Below the pieces are notes generated by a model. It was not told where the DNA came from and did not search any database. It worked only from the letters and a program-made list of their open reading frames with translations. From Nitratireductor soli (GTDB taxonomy: Bacteria; Pseudomonadota; Alphaproteobacteria; Rhizobiales; Rhizobiaceae), in assembly GCF_001050155.1 (NCBI RefSeq), contig NZ_LFVY01000009.1, positions 1 through 64,000 on the forward strand: a stretch of DNA of 64,000 bases. Reading direction: 5' to 3'. Numbering within the stretch: position 1 is the first letter of the stretch; the number at the start of each line of letters is the position of its first letter. The translations under genes and the position numbers were made by a program. Of this stretch, positions 1-7,331 are shown one piece after another.

Positions 1-47
1 TCATCGGGGCCGATGCGGAAGGAATTGGGCTCAGCCGGCTGGTTCAT
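1..47 (-). CDS. trpB: Tryptophan synthase beta subunit, N-terminal start only
   Basis: Only the first 15 codons are present; the gene runs off the left edge. The peptide begins MNQPAEPNSFRIGPD, which resembles the N-terminus of rhizobial TrpB. TrpB makes L-tryptophan from indole and serine as part of the TrpA2B2 complex. It lies directly downstream of trpF on the same strand with an 10-bp gap, the usual trpF-trpB-trpA arrangement in these bacteria. The assignment rests on this short peptide and on synteny. Confidence 0.75.
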   Translation of the reverse strand, partial: MNQPAEPNSFRIGPD

Positions 48-57
48 CGCCGTCTCC

Positions 58-744
58 TCATGTCAAAGCCGCATCATTTTCTTCCGCCGCAAGCGCCGTG
101 CGCACGGCGCGGAAGAAATCGCGTATCAAATCCGGGTTCTTCTCGCCCGGCGCGCTTTCCACGCCCGACGAGACATCGATTCCGCCCAGGATGCCCCCTG
201 GCGACACGGCGCCCAGCGCAGCGCCGATATTGCCCGCGTTCAGGCCACCGGAAAGCATGTAATCGACATCATCGTCAAGGCCGGCAAGCACCCGCCAATC
301 GAACGGGATGCCGTTGCCGCCTGGAAGCTCGGCCCCTTTCGGCGGCTTGGCGTCGAACAGGAAGCGGTCGGCGACGCCGCGATAGGGTGCGATCCGCGCC
401 AGGTCGGCCGCGTCTCGGATGGCAAAAGCCTTCATCACCGGCAGGCCGTAGCGCGTCTTGACGGCGGCGACCCGCTCGGGACTTTCGCCACCGTGAAGCT
501 GCAGCATGTCCGGCGCCATCGCATCGACGACGGCATCGAGCGCGGCATCGTCCGCATCGACGCTGACCGCGACCGCCTGGGCGCGCCCGAGCGCCGCCTG
601 GCGCAGCATGCCGGCGGTTTCGGCGGCGACATTGCGCGGGCTCCTCTCGAAGAAGATGAAGCCCACATGGCTCGCCCCGCCGTCAAGCGCGGCGGCAACC
701 GCTTCCGGCGTCTTCAGGCCGCATATCTTGATGTCGAACGTCAT
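58..744 (-). CDS. trpF: Phosphoribosylanthranilate isomerase
   Basis: The 228-residue product is a single TIM-barrel enzyme converting N-(5-phosphoribosyl)anthranilate to the 1-deoxyribulose derivative in tryptophan synthesis. It starts MTFDIKICGLKTPEA; the KICGLK motif holds the catalytic Cys of TrpF. The C-terminal phosphate-binding region contains LSGGLNAGNI and GIDVSSGVE, both typical. The reading frame is open a further 76 codons upstream, but that stretch is low-complexity sequence running through the palindromic repeat at 811-943. The ATG at 744 gives the family's normal length. It is followed at once by trpB. Assignment is secure. Confidence 0.95.
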   Translation of the reverse strand: MTFDIKICGLKTPEAVAAALDGGASHVGFIFFERSPRNVAAETAGMLRQAALGRAQAVAVSVDADDAALDAVVDAMAPDMLQLHGGESPERVAAVKTRYGLPVMKAFAIRDAADLARIAPYRGVADRFLFDAKPPKGAELPGGNGIPFDWRVLAGLDDDVDYMLSGGLNAGNIGAALGAVSPGGILGGIDVSSGVESAPGEKNPDLIRDFFRAVRTALAAEENDAALT

Positions 745-810
745 CAGGGGGAAGTGGCATGAAAAGACGGCGGAGTCGAGGAGAGGACACGCTTGGCGAG
801 GCAGGTGCCA

Positions 811-943
811 AGCGCCCTTGTGGTTCAACAAGCTCACCATGAGGGCTGTTGAAATACTGATACTCCATGCCGATGTCGATTTGCGAACGCGCAGGAACCT
901 CTCAATAGTCCTCATGGTGAGCTTGTCGAACCACGAGGGCGCT
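811..943. repeat. Inverted pair of a 34-bp intergenic palindromic repeat
   Basis: Two 34-bp arms, at 811-844 and 910-943, are inverted copies of each other with two mismatches. They share the core gacaagctcaccatgagg (one arm has aacaagctc). The 65 bp between them contain no gene. The pair fills most of the 220-bp gap between trpF and the metalloprotease gene. A folded transcript would form a long hairpin. The layout resembles the short palindromic intergenic elements common in rhizobial genomes; membership of a named family was not checked. Confidence 0.7.
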
Positions 944-964
944 TGACGCGATCCCAAGGCTCGA

Positions 965-1726
965 TCACTCAAACCCGATCGCCTGCAGCGCGGTGCCGTT
1001 GCGCTTCAGCCAGTCCTTGCAGCGGTCGGTCTCCGGGCACAGTTCGCGGCAGACCTTCCAGAAGCGCGCGCCGTGGTTCATCTCCTTCAGATGCGCGACT
1101 TCGTGGGCGACGAGATAGTCTATCACCGGCGGCGGGGCCATCATGATGCGCCAGGAGAAGGACAGAACGCCGTCGGAGGTGCAGGAGCCCCAGCGGCTTT
1201 TGGTGTCGCGAAAGCGGATGGCGCGGGCGCGCTTGCCCAGCGCCACCGTGTGCTTGGCGACCAGCGCCTCGATGTCGCGCTTGGCCTCGCGCTTGAGGAA
1301 ATCGGAGACCCGGCGCGGCAGATGGCGAATGTCGCCGCGCACGACCAGCACAGGCGCGCCGTCGCGCATGGCCGTATCGGCCGCACCCCGGCCACCCGGT
1401 TCGTGGACGATCAGGTGCGGGACGCCGCGGACCGGCACCTTGATGCCCGGCCGCACCAGCGGCCGCTCGGGCAGTTTTTTCAGCCGCTCCTCGAGCCAGC
1501 CGGCATGACGGGCTAGAAACTCGTCCACCTCGCGCGAACGGGAAAGGCCGCGCGGCACGGTCACGCGCAAACCCTTGCCGCCGGGCTCGATGCGCAAGGT
1601 GAGCCGCTTGGCGCGGGCGTTTTCGACGATGCGCAGCGGCAGTTCGCGGCCAGCAACGCGATGCATCCGCTCCGCCGGCGGCGTCGCAACCCTGAGCCCA
1701 ATCATCTTGAGAAATCCGAGCGGCAT
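965..1726 (-). CDS. YgjP-like zinc metalloprotease (DUF45, SprT-like fold)
   Basis: The 253-residue protein carries the zinc-binding motif HEVAH at residues 208-212 and a likely third ligand at H218 (MNHGARFW). Upstream, SRWGSC at residues 177-182 is a hallmark of the YgjP/DUF45 family. The N-terminal half is a basic beta-rich region. There is no signal peptide, so it is probably cytoplasmic. The physiological substrate of this family is not established. It is a single gene between two repeat-containing gaps, on the same strand as trpF. Confidence 0.85.
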   Translation of the reverse strand: MPLGFLKMIGLRVATPPAERMHRVAGRELPLRIVENARAKRLTLRIEPGGKGLRVTVPRGLSRSREVDEFLARHAGWLEERLKKLPERPLVRPGIKVPVRGVPHLIVHEPGGRGAADTAMRDGAPVLVVRGDIRHLPRRVSDFLKREAKRDIEALVAKHTVALGKRARAIRFRDTKSRWGSCTSDGVLSFSWRIMMAPPPVIDYLVAHEVAHLKEMNHGARFWKVCRELCPETDRCKDWLKRNGTALQAIGFE

Positions 1727-1762
1727 GAGGAGGAGATTAAAACGATTCGCTGTGAAGGATGC

Positions 1763-1799
1763 TGAAAAAGAAAAACGGCACCTCGCGGGAGATGCCGTT
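1763..1799 (-). terminator. Rho-independent terminator downstream of the DUF2852 gene
   Basis: On the minus strand an 11-bp stem (aacggcatctc / gaggtgccgtt, one wobble) with a 4-nt loop is followed by a T-rich tract (tttttcttttt). It lies 77 bp past the stop of the minus-strand gene at 1876, with a short repeat copy between them. Confidence 0.75.
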
Positions 1800-1811
1800 C
1801 CGACTGTTTAT

Positions 1812-1864
1812 CTAGTGGTGCGATCCTAACAGATGGTACCCATCTGTTTCGGTCAGACCACTAG
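1812..1864. repeat. Short (53-bp) copy of the CTAGTGGT palindromic element
   Basis: This copy is bounded by the 8-bp terminal inverted repeat CTAGTGGT / ACCACTAG and has the core cagatggtacccatctg. It matches the two outer parts of the 122-bp copy at 24940-25061 but lacks the middle of about 69 bp. It lies between the DUF2852 stop codon and its terminator. Confidence 0.85.
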
Positions 1865-1875
1865 CGTACAGACGA

Positions 1876-2307
1876 TCAATCCTCGTCCGTGACGTCCGGC
1901 ACGGACTTGCCGCGGCCGGTCTTGCGACCCTTGTTGCGCTCGTTCATGAAGCGGTCGAACTCCTCCTGATCCTTGGCGCGGCGCAGTTCGCGCGCGTAAT
2001 CGTCGAAGTCGTCACGCATCTCGTCGAGCTTGCGGCGTTCCTCAGAGAGCCGTTCCAGCTCCTTTTCGCGCCAGTCGTCGAAGGCTACGTTGCCGGTATA
2101 CGCCTGACGGCGCGAGGCACGGCGGCAGCCGGCGAACATATGGTCGGTCTTGCGGTTGACGTCGCGCTTGAAGTCTCCAAGCCGGTCACCCCAGAGGATA
2201 TAAGCGAGCATGGCGAGGCCGAGCGGCCAAAACACCATGAAACCCACCACCATCAGGGCAATCGTCGCAGGCGTCCAAGCAGGACGGATAAGTGCAGTAT
2301 TGGTCAT
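1876..2307 (-). CDS. DUF2852 family membrane protein
   Basis: The 143-residue protein starts MTNTALIRPAW and has one long hydrophobic stretch around residues 14-38, including PATIALMVVGFMVFWPLGL. A highly charged, probably coiled-coil segment of about 60 residues follows (DDWREKELERLSEERRKLDEM), then a basic and acidic tail. This is the architecture of DUF2852 proteins of alphaproteobacteria, which have no known function. The ATG at 2307 was preferred to the open extension ten codons upstream because the protein then begins directly before the membrane segment. Transcription should end at the hairpin at 1763-1799. Confidence 0.8.
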   Translation of the reverse strand: MTNTALIRPAWTPATIALMVVGFMVFWPLGLAMLAYILWGDRLGDFKRDVNRKTDHMFAGCRRASRRQAYTGNVAFDDWREKELERLSEERRKLDEMRDDFDDYARELRRAKDQEEFDRFMNERNKGRKTGRGKSVPDVTDED

Positions 2308-2471
2308 GGTCACCCGTTCCTTTGTTTGAGCGTGCAACCCCCGGGCAGTTGCATGAATTCGAAATGGGAAGATCTTTTTGCCGTTTCAAGGACAACGTAA
2401 ACAGGATTCGGATAGAACCCTGTTTTCCAAAGTGTTTTTTCGCAAATCAGCACTCAGGGAGAAACCGGGGG

Positions 2472-3245
2472 TTAAACGGTGCGGGCGATCAATCCTTCGA
2501 GAGAGCGTAGAATGAGCGCGATATCCTGCGGGCGCGACAGGCGATGGTCGCCGTCGCTGATCAATGACAGCGTCACGTCATCGGCCGGCAGATGTTCCGT
2601 CAGGCGCATGGCGTGGCTGTAGGGCACGTCGGGATCGGCCTTGCCCTGCAGGATGTGAACCGGGCAATGGGTGTCGATGATGCCGTCGAGCACCTGGTTG
2701 GCGCGGCCATCCTCGAACAGCGCCCTGGTATAGATATAGGGTTCGTCGGAATAGCCGGACGGCTCCTCCATATAGCCTTTCGTTTCCAGATCATGCCGGT
2801 TGGCGTCGCTCAGCTTCGGCTCGACCAGCGCGCCGGTGAAATCCGGCGCCGGCGCCAGAAGCAGCAGGCCGGCAAGCCGCGCGCTCTCCCCGGCCTTGTT
2901 CAGCTCCTGCGCCATGCGCAGGGCGATCCAGGCGCCCATCGAGGAGCCGACGAGGATCTGCGGCCCCTCGCTGCAGGCGCGCAGGACGGAAAGGCTTTCG
3001 CCAAGCCAGCGCGAAATCGTGCCGTCGGCGAAGGCGCCGCCGGATTCGCCATGGCCGGAATAATCGTGGCGCAGGAAGGCATGGCCGCTTTCGGCAGCCC
3101 AGGCGTCGAGCGCTTCAGCCTTGGTGCCGCGCATGTCCGAGCGGTAGCCGCCCAGCCAGACGGCGCCCGGCGCGCGGCCCGGCCGGCGGCGATAAGCGAT
3201 GGCAGCGCCGTCGACATTGATGAAGCTCGGCTTGTCGTCCGACAT
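2472..3245 (-). CDS. Alpha/beta hydrolase (ABHD10-like serine esterase)
   Basis: The 257-residue protein has an alpha/beta-hydrolase fold. The nucleophile elbow is GSSMG at residues 100-104 (Ser102), the likely acid is D204 or D206 in GKADPDV, and the His is H234 in DGDHRLS. The oxyanion segment is LGGYRSDM near residues 31-38. Overall it resembles the ABHD10/thioesterase-type group found widely in rhizobia. No signal peptide is visible, so it is cytoplasmic. The substrate cannot be read from the sequence. It is divergent from infC, with 185 bp between the two starts. Confidence 0.85.
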   Translation of the reverse strand: MSDDKPSFINVDGAAIAYRRRPGRAPGAVWLGGYRSDMRGTKAEALDAWAAESGHAFLRHDYSGHGESGGAFADGTISRWLGESLSVLRACSEGPQILVGSSMGAWIALRMAQELNKAGESARLAGLLLLAPAPDFTGALVEPKLSDANRHDLETKGYMEEPSGYSDEPYIYTRALFEDGRANQVLDGIIDTHCPVHILQGKADPDVPYSHAMRLTEHLPADDVTLSLISDGDHRLSRPQDIALILRSLEGLIARTV

Positions 3246-3338
3246 TGTCTATCTCCTCCTGGCCTTCTCTTCGGGCAAGCAGGCCCGTTTGCCGCAAAAG
3301 CGGAACATGCGGCGTGATTCTTTCGTCCTTATATGCTA

Positions 3339-3367
3339 TTGACACTTCGCCTGCAGAGACGACATAC
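3339..3367 (+). promoter_or_regulatory. Candidate sigma-70-type promoter of infC
   Basis: TTGACA at 3339-3344 is separated by 17 bp from ACATAC at 3362-3367. The -35 box is perfect and the -10 box is weak. It lies about 65-90 bp upstream of the infC start, which leaves room for a short leader. Confidence 0.45.
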
Positions 3368-3430
3368 GCCTCGGCTGGTCGGCTTTTGCCAAAATTACAG
3401 CTGGTTCAACAATTCGAGGAGACCACGACC

Positions 3431-3970
3431 ATTCGCAGACCATTCAAAGCGCCGCCGCAAGTCAAGGAAGGCCCGCGCGCCAACCGCGACATCCGGGCTA
3501 CACAGGTGCAGCTGATCGACGGTGACGGCAACAATCGCGGCGCGGTCCCGTTCGAGGAGGCTCTCGCCGCCGCCGAGGAAGCCGGCCTCGATCTCGTCGA
3601 AATCGCATCCAATGCGGACATGCCCGTCTGCAAGATCACCGATCTCGGCAAGATGAAGTATCAGAGCCAGAAAAAGGCCGCTGAAGCGCGCAAGAAGCAG
3701 AAGACCATCGAGATCAAGGAGATCAAGATGCGTCCGAACATCGACACCCATGATTACGAGGTGAAGATGAAAGCCGTGCGGCGCTTCTTCGAGGAAGGCG
3801 ACAAGGTCAAGCTGACCCTGCGTTTCCGCGGCCGTGAGATGGCGCATATGGAGCTGGGCATGCAATTGCTCAACCGCGTGCGCGATGAAGTCGAGCCGAT
3901 TGCCAAGGTCGAAGCCGAGCCGAAGCTCGAAGGCCGTCAGATGATGATGGTTCTGGCGCCGCGCGCCTGA
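3431..3970 (+). CDS. infC: Translation initiation factor IF-3, ATT start
   Basis: IF-3 binds the 30S subunit and proofreads start codon and initiator tRNA choice. From the ATT at 3431 the product has 179 residues and begins (M/I)RRPFKAPPQ, the usual length and N-terminus in rhizobia. The N-terminal domain includes [15 protein letters not shown] and the C-terminal domain includes [16 protein letters not shown] strong Shine-Dalgarno sequence, gaggaga at 3416-3422, lies 8 nt upstream of this ATT. No ATG or GTG is suitably placed. An ATT start is known in E. coli infC, where it allows autoregulation because IF-3 discriminates against rare starts. It is followed by rpmI and rplT in the usual order. 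Confidence 0.93.
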   Translation: MRRPFKAPPQVKEGPRANRDIRATQVQLIDGDGNNRGAVPFEEALAAAEEAGLDLVEIASNADMPVCKITDLGKMKYQSQKKAAEARKKQKTIEIKEIKMRPNIDTHDYEVKMKAVRRFFEEGDKVKLTLRFRGREMAHMELGMQLLNRVRDEVEPIAKVEAEPKLEGRQMMMVLAPRA

Positions 3971-4430
3971 GCGCGGCCGCCTTCAGAAACGCCGGCCGCA
4001 TTCCCGGCCAGAAAACACGGACTGCCGCCCGACGGCCGTCCGCAAAGCGCTTTCAGTCCTGTTTCCGAATTGTCACGCAGATGCCCGGCCACGGCTTGGC
4101 GGGTTTGCCAACCGAAGCCGTCAAGAGCGCGTGCCTCGATATCGGCGCGTCAGATCGCGGAGTTGACGCCGGGCCAGGCCATGCTGCCGACCCCGTATGA
4201 GCGGGCGTGGCCACGCGAAACAACAGTTGCGCGAAATGCGGACCGCCGTTATAAGGCCGCTTTCCCGAACCGTCCGGCAGGGCATGCCGTGGCGGTTCTC
4301 AATGCTGAACAAGCTCACGCTGAACAGCGCGCGACGCGAGATGCGGCCCTCCAGCCGCCGCCGGTGATCCGGCACTTGCCGAGCCGTTTGCCCAGCAAAC
4401 CTGCGTGAGCCAGAACAATGGAGAAGCAAA
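3971..4430. other. 460-bp gap between infC and rpmI, no gene seen
   Basis: The stretch is GC-rich and has a 112-codon open frame (4070-4408), but its composition is Arg/Pro/Ala-rich with no recognisable domain and no good ribosome binding site. The only supported element is the promoter-like sequence at 4227-4255. The last ~180 bp would be the leader of the rpmI-rplT mRNA. Confidence 0.5.
4227..4255 (+). promoter_or_regulatory. Candidate promoter of rpmI-rplT
   Basis: TTGCGC at 4227-4232 is followed after 17 bp by TATAAG at 4250-4255. It would give a leader of roughly 170 nt ahead of rpmI. L20 autoregulates its operon through the leader mRNA in other bacteria; no such structure was demonstrated here. 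Confidence 0.45.
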
Positions 4431-4631
4431 ATGCCCAAGATGAAGACAAAGTCTTCAGTCAAGAAGCGGTTCAAGGTGACCGCGACTGGCAAGGTTAAAG
4501 TCGCCGCCGCCGGCAAGCGCCACGGCATGATCAAACGTTCCAACAAGTTTATCCGCGACGCGCGGGGCACGATGGTTCTGTCCGATCCGGACACGAAGAT
4601 CATCAAGAAGTTCATGCCCTACGGTTTCTGA
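4431..4631 (+). CDS. rpmI: 50S ribosomal protein L35
   Basis: This is a 66-residue, strongly basic protein starting [20 protein letters not shown], with the L35 features KRHGMIKRS and a typical length of 65-67. The start codon is preceded by ggagaa. It is a component of the large ribosomal subunit. It is followed after 38 bp by rplT, the standard pairing. Confidence 0.98.
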   Translation: MPKMKTKSSVKKRFKVTATGKVKVAAAGKRHGMIKRSNKFIRDARGTMVLSDPDTKIIKKFMPYGF

Positions 4632-4669
4632 TCGCTGAAACCCCGGAACAGTTTTAAGGAGATCATGTC

Positions 4670-5071
4670 ATGGCACGCGTAAAGAGGGGCGTAACGTCCC
4701 ACGCCAAGCACAAGAAGGTCATGAAAGCCGCCAAGGGCTTTTACGGCCGCCGCAAGAACACCATCCGCATCGCCAAGCAGGCGGTCGAGAAGTCGCTGCA
4801 ATATGCCTATCGCGACCGCAAGAACCGCAAGCGCAATTTCCGCGCCCTGTGGATCCAGCGCATCAACGCCGCCGCGCGCGAGCACGGCCTGACCTATGGC
4901 CGCCTCATCGACGGCCTGAACAAGGCCGGCATCGAGATCGACCGCAAGGTTCTTTCGGACATGGCGATCCACGAGCCGCAGGCTTTCGCCGCCCTGGTGG
5001 GCAAGGCGAAGGAATCGCTCGTCTATCTGAAAGACACGACGCCGAATGCTTTTGAAAGCGCCGTGGCTTAA
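4670..5071 (+). CDS. rplT: 50S ribosomal protein L20
   Basis: The 133-residue protein starts [17 protein letters not shown] and contains [20 protein letters not shown], which are L20 signatures. L20 binds 23S rRNA early in 50S assembly and in several bacteria represses its own operon. A good Shine-Dalgarno sequence (aaggag) precedes the start. Transcription should end at the hairpin at 5112-5145, just before pheS. Confidence 0.98.
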   Translation: MARVKRGVTSHAKHKKVMKAAKGFYGRRKNTIRIAKQAVEKSLQYAYRDRKNRKRNFRALWIQRINAAAREHGLTYGRLIDGLNKAGIEIDRKVLSDMAIHEPQAFAALVGKAKESLVYLKDTTPNAFESAVA

Positions 5072-5111
5072 GTCCAGCGCTTCCCAAGCTTTCGAAAACC
5101 GCTGTTTGGGA

Positions 5112-5145
5112 AACCCGCGCTGGCAGGGCTGGCGCGGGTTTTTCT
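5112..5145 (+). terminator. Rho-independent terminator after rplT
   Basis: Stem aacccgcgc (5112-5120) pairs with gcgcgggtt (5132-5140) around an 11-nt loop, followed by tttt. It lies 41 bp past the rplT stop and about 50 bp before the pheS start. It may act as an attenuator-like element for pheS, but no leader peptide was identified. Confidence 0.75.
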
Positions 5146-5196
5146 ATGCCGCGCACCCGCAATACCAAGGCGCCAAAGATGAATTCGGGAAGAACG

Positions 5197-6282
5197 ATGA
5201 GCGAACTCGAAGAACTGGAACACTCGATCGCCGGGCAGATCACTGCTGCGGCAGACGAGCAGCAGATCGAGGCGGTGCGCGTTTCCGCCCTCGGCAAAAA
5301 AGGCTCGGTCTCGGAAAAGCTGAAGACGCTCGGCGCAATGACGCCCGAGGAGCGCCAGGTGATGGGTCCGGCAATCAACGGGCTGAAGGTGCGCATCACC
5401 GAGGCGCTGACTGCACGGCGCGCCGAATTGCGCGATGCGGCGATCAACGCGCGGCTGGCGCGCGAGACGGTCGACGTGACGCTGCCGGTGCGCCGCGCAC
5501 CGGCCGAACGCGGCCGCATCCATCCGATCAGCCAGGTGATCGACGAGATCACCGCCATCTTCGCCGATATGGGTTTTTCGATCGCCGAGGGGGCGGACAT
5601 CGAGACCGACTACTACAATTTCACCGCGCTGAATTTTCCCGAAGGGCACCCGGCGCGCGAGATGCACGACACGTTCTTCTTCCCGCCGGACGAGAAGGGC
5701 GAGCGCAAGCTTTTGCGCACGCACACCTCACCGGTGCAGATCCACACGATGGAGAAGCAGGAACCGCCGATCCGCATCGTCATCCCCGGCAAGACCTACC
5801 GGCAGGATTCGGACGCCACCCATTCGCCCATGTTCCATCAGCTCGAGGGACTGGTGATCGACAGGACGGCGAATGTGGCGAACATGAAATGGGTGCTGCA
5901 GGAATTCTGCAAGACGTTCTTCGAGGTGCCGCATCTGAACATGCGCTTCCGTCCGTCCTTCTTCCCCTTCACGGAGCCGAGCCTGGAGGTGGACATCCAG
6001 TGCGACCGCTCGCATCCGGGCGAGGTGCGCTTCGGCGAGGGCAATGACTGGATGGAAATCCTCGGCTGCGGCATGGTGCATCCGAACGTGCTCAGGGCCT
6101 GCGGGCTCGATCCCGATGAGTACCAGGGCTTCGCCTGGGGCATGGGCATCGACCGCATCGCCACGCTGAAATACGGCATGCCGGATCTGCGCGACTATTT
6201 CGACGCCGATGTGCGCTGGCTGGAGCATTACGGCTTCCGCCCACTCGACCTGCCGACCCTGTTCGGCGGTCTCAGCACTTGA
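5197..6282 (+). CDS. pheS: Phenylalanyl-tRNA synthetase alpha subunit
   Basis: The 361-residue product is the catalytic class II aaRS subunit, which charges tRNA-Phe as an alpha2-beta2 enzyme with PheT. It has an N-terminal coiled-coil, the motif-2 region with [10 protein letters not shown], and the Phe-pocket segment [18 protein letters not shown] near the C-terminus. The ATG at 5197 gives [10 protein letters not shown], the usual start; the frame is open 17 codons further upstream into the terminator region. Unusually, pheT does not follow directly: three small genes lie between (6317-7316). Confidence 0.96.
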   Translation: MSELEELEHSIAGQITAAADEQQIEAVRVSALGKKGSVSEKLKTLGAMTPEERQVMGPAINGLKVRITEALTARRAELRDAAINARLARETVDVTLPVRRAPAERGRIHPISQVIDEITAIFADMGFSIAEGADIETDYYNFTALNFPEGHPAREMHDTFFFPPDEKGERKLLRTHTSPVQIHTMEKQEPPIRIVIPGKTYRQDSDATHSPMFHQLEGLVIDRTANVANMKWVLQEFCKTFFEVPHLNMRFRPSFFPFTEPSLEVDIQCDRSHPGEVRFGEGNDWMEILGCGMVHPNVLRACGLDPDEYQGFAWGMGIDRIATLKYGMPDLRDYFDADVRWLEHYGFRPLDLPTLFGGLST

Positions 6283-6316
6283 TTTTATTGTGGCTACGAT
6301 TAAATAGAGTGAGGGG

Positions 6317-6598
6317 ATGGAGCTCGAATGGGACGAAGAGAAGCGACAGCGGACGTTGCAGGAGCGAGGCCTGGATTTTGCCGATGTGGTTCGTTTTGAA
6401 TTCGGCAGCGCAATCACTATTCCCGACACACGTCGGGACTATGGAGAACCCCGCTTCAATTCGCTCGGCCGTCTGGATGGGAACCTCTGCAACATTTGCT
6501 GGACGCTGAGGAACGGCGCTTTCCGCGTCATATCGCTGAGGAAATGCAATGATCGCGAACGCAAGAAATATGAAGTCGCAAAAGTTGCCGACGCTTGA
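6317..6598 (+). CDS. brnT: BrnT-family toxin (DUF497), ribonuclease-like
   Basis: The 93-residue protein fits BrnT toxins in size and motif order. It starts MELEWDEEKRQRTLQERGLD (the W-D-E-x-K start of DUF497), continues with an RYGEPRF-like RRDYGEPRF segment, and ends RVISLRKCNDRERKKYE, matching the usual I-S-x-R-x-A-x-R-x-E-R-x-Y region. BrnT is an RelE-like endoribonuclease neutralised by BrnA. It is followed by a BrnA-like gene that starts 50 bp before its end, indicating translational coupling. A gaggggA sequence precedes the start. Confidence 0.88.
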   Translation: MELEWDEEKRQRTLQERGLDFADVVRFEFGSAITIPDTRRDYGEPRFNSLGRLDGNLCNICWTLRNGAFRVISLRKCNDRERKKYEVAKVADA

Positions 6599-6899
6599 AG
6601 ATGTCGACAAAGGCAAGGTTTCGCTGGATGAATACGAAGCCGCACATGGCGAGGATATTCCCGAGTGGACCGACAAGGATTTCGCGCGTGCGCGGCGCAT
6701 GCGCGAAGTGTTTCCCGAGATCGTCGACGCATTCGACCGCCTGCGCGGCCAACGTGGCCCGCAGAAAAAGCCGACCAAGGAGCGCGTCGGGCTTCGCCTC
6801 GACCATGAGGTGGTGGAGCATTTTCGAGCCACCGGTCCGGGTTGGCAAAGCCGCATCAACGAGGTGCTCGTGAACCATCTGAAGGGCGGAACACGCTAG
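6549..6899 (+). CDS. brnA: BrnA-family antitoxin, CopG/RHH-like
   Basis: The 116-residue product resembles BrnA antitoxins. It has an acidic N-terminal part (SLDEYEAAHGEDIPEWTD) and a C-terminal DNA-binding segment PTKERVGLRLDHEVVEHFRA followed by GPGWQSRINEVL, the usual BrnA ending. Such proteins bind BrnT and repress the brnTA promoter. The ATG at 6549 has a ribosome site (gaggaa) and overlaps brnT by 50 bp; an ATG at 6570 is an alternative. The position inside the pheS-pheT interval suggests the pair was inserted into the synthetase operon. Confidence 0.88.
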   Translation: MIANARNMKSQKLPTLEDVDKGKVSLDEYEAAHGEDIPEWTDKDFARARRMREVFPEIVDAFDRLRGQRGPQKKPTKERVGLRLDHEVVEHFRATGPGWQSRINEVLVNHLKGGTR

Positions 6900-7316
6900 A
6901 TGGATATCCTGCCGCTCCTCATCGCTACACTGACAATTATGGGAGGAGCTGGGGTCTATGCTTATCAAAAACGCGTAGATAGGCGTACCAATCTCATCGA
7001 GATTCGTCGGGCGGCTTACCGGAATTACCTGAACGCGTTCATGGCAATGTCGGATAGCCCCGAACGCGTTGAGGAGATTCGCCGTCGCTATTATCAGAGC
7101 GAGGTCGAGTTGCTAGTGGTTGGTTCCGATGAAGTCATTAAACGAGTTGGTGCGCTCTCCAGATTCTATTCTGAAACAAACGATCACCGGTTTAACCGGG
7201 ACGTGAGGGAAGTGAAGCGACTTTTAGCCGAAATTTGCAAGGCGATGCGTGCCGATTGTTTTGAAAAGTCAAAGCTCTCTGTCGATGAAGTACAGGCGCT
7301 CGTTCCTATTGCTTGA
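6900..7316 (+). CDS. Small membrane-anchored protein of unknown function
   Basis: The 138-residue product starts immediately after the brnA stop codon. It has an N-terminal membrane helix (PLLIATLTIMGGAGVYAY, about residues 4-21) followed by a soluble, mostly helical, charged domain with many Arg and Glu residues. I do not recognise the family. Base composition is visibly more AT-rich than pheS and pheT, suggesting it arrived with brnTA. The stop codon lies 15 bp before pheT. Whether it belongs functionally to the toxin-antitoxin pair is open. Confidence 0.6.
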   Translation: MDILPLLIATLTIMGGAGVYAYQKRVDRRTNLIEIRRAAYRNYLNAFMAMSDSPERVEEIRRRYYQSEVELLVVGSDEVIKRVGALSRFYSETNDHRFNRDVREVKRLLAEICKAMRADCFEKSKLSVDEVQALVPIA

Positions 7317-7331
7317 AACTGTGAGAACAAA

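Noticed and set aside
745-972. Upstream extension of trpF by 76 codons
   Set aside because: The extension runs through the inverted repeat and has no TrpF similarity. The ATG at 744 gives the normal TrpF start.
4070-4408. 112-codon open frame between infC and rpmI
   Set aside because: No ribosome binding site of quality, Arg/Pro/Ala-rich translation and no known domain; the region more likely holds the rpmI-rplT promoter and leader.
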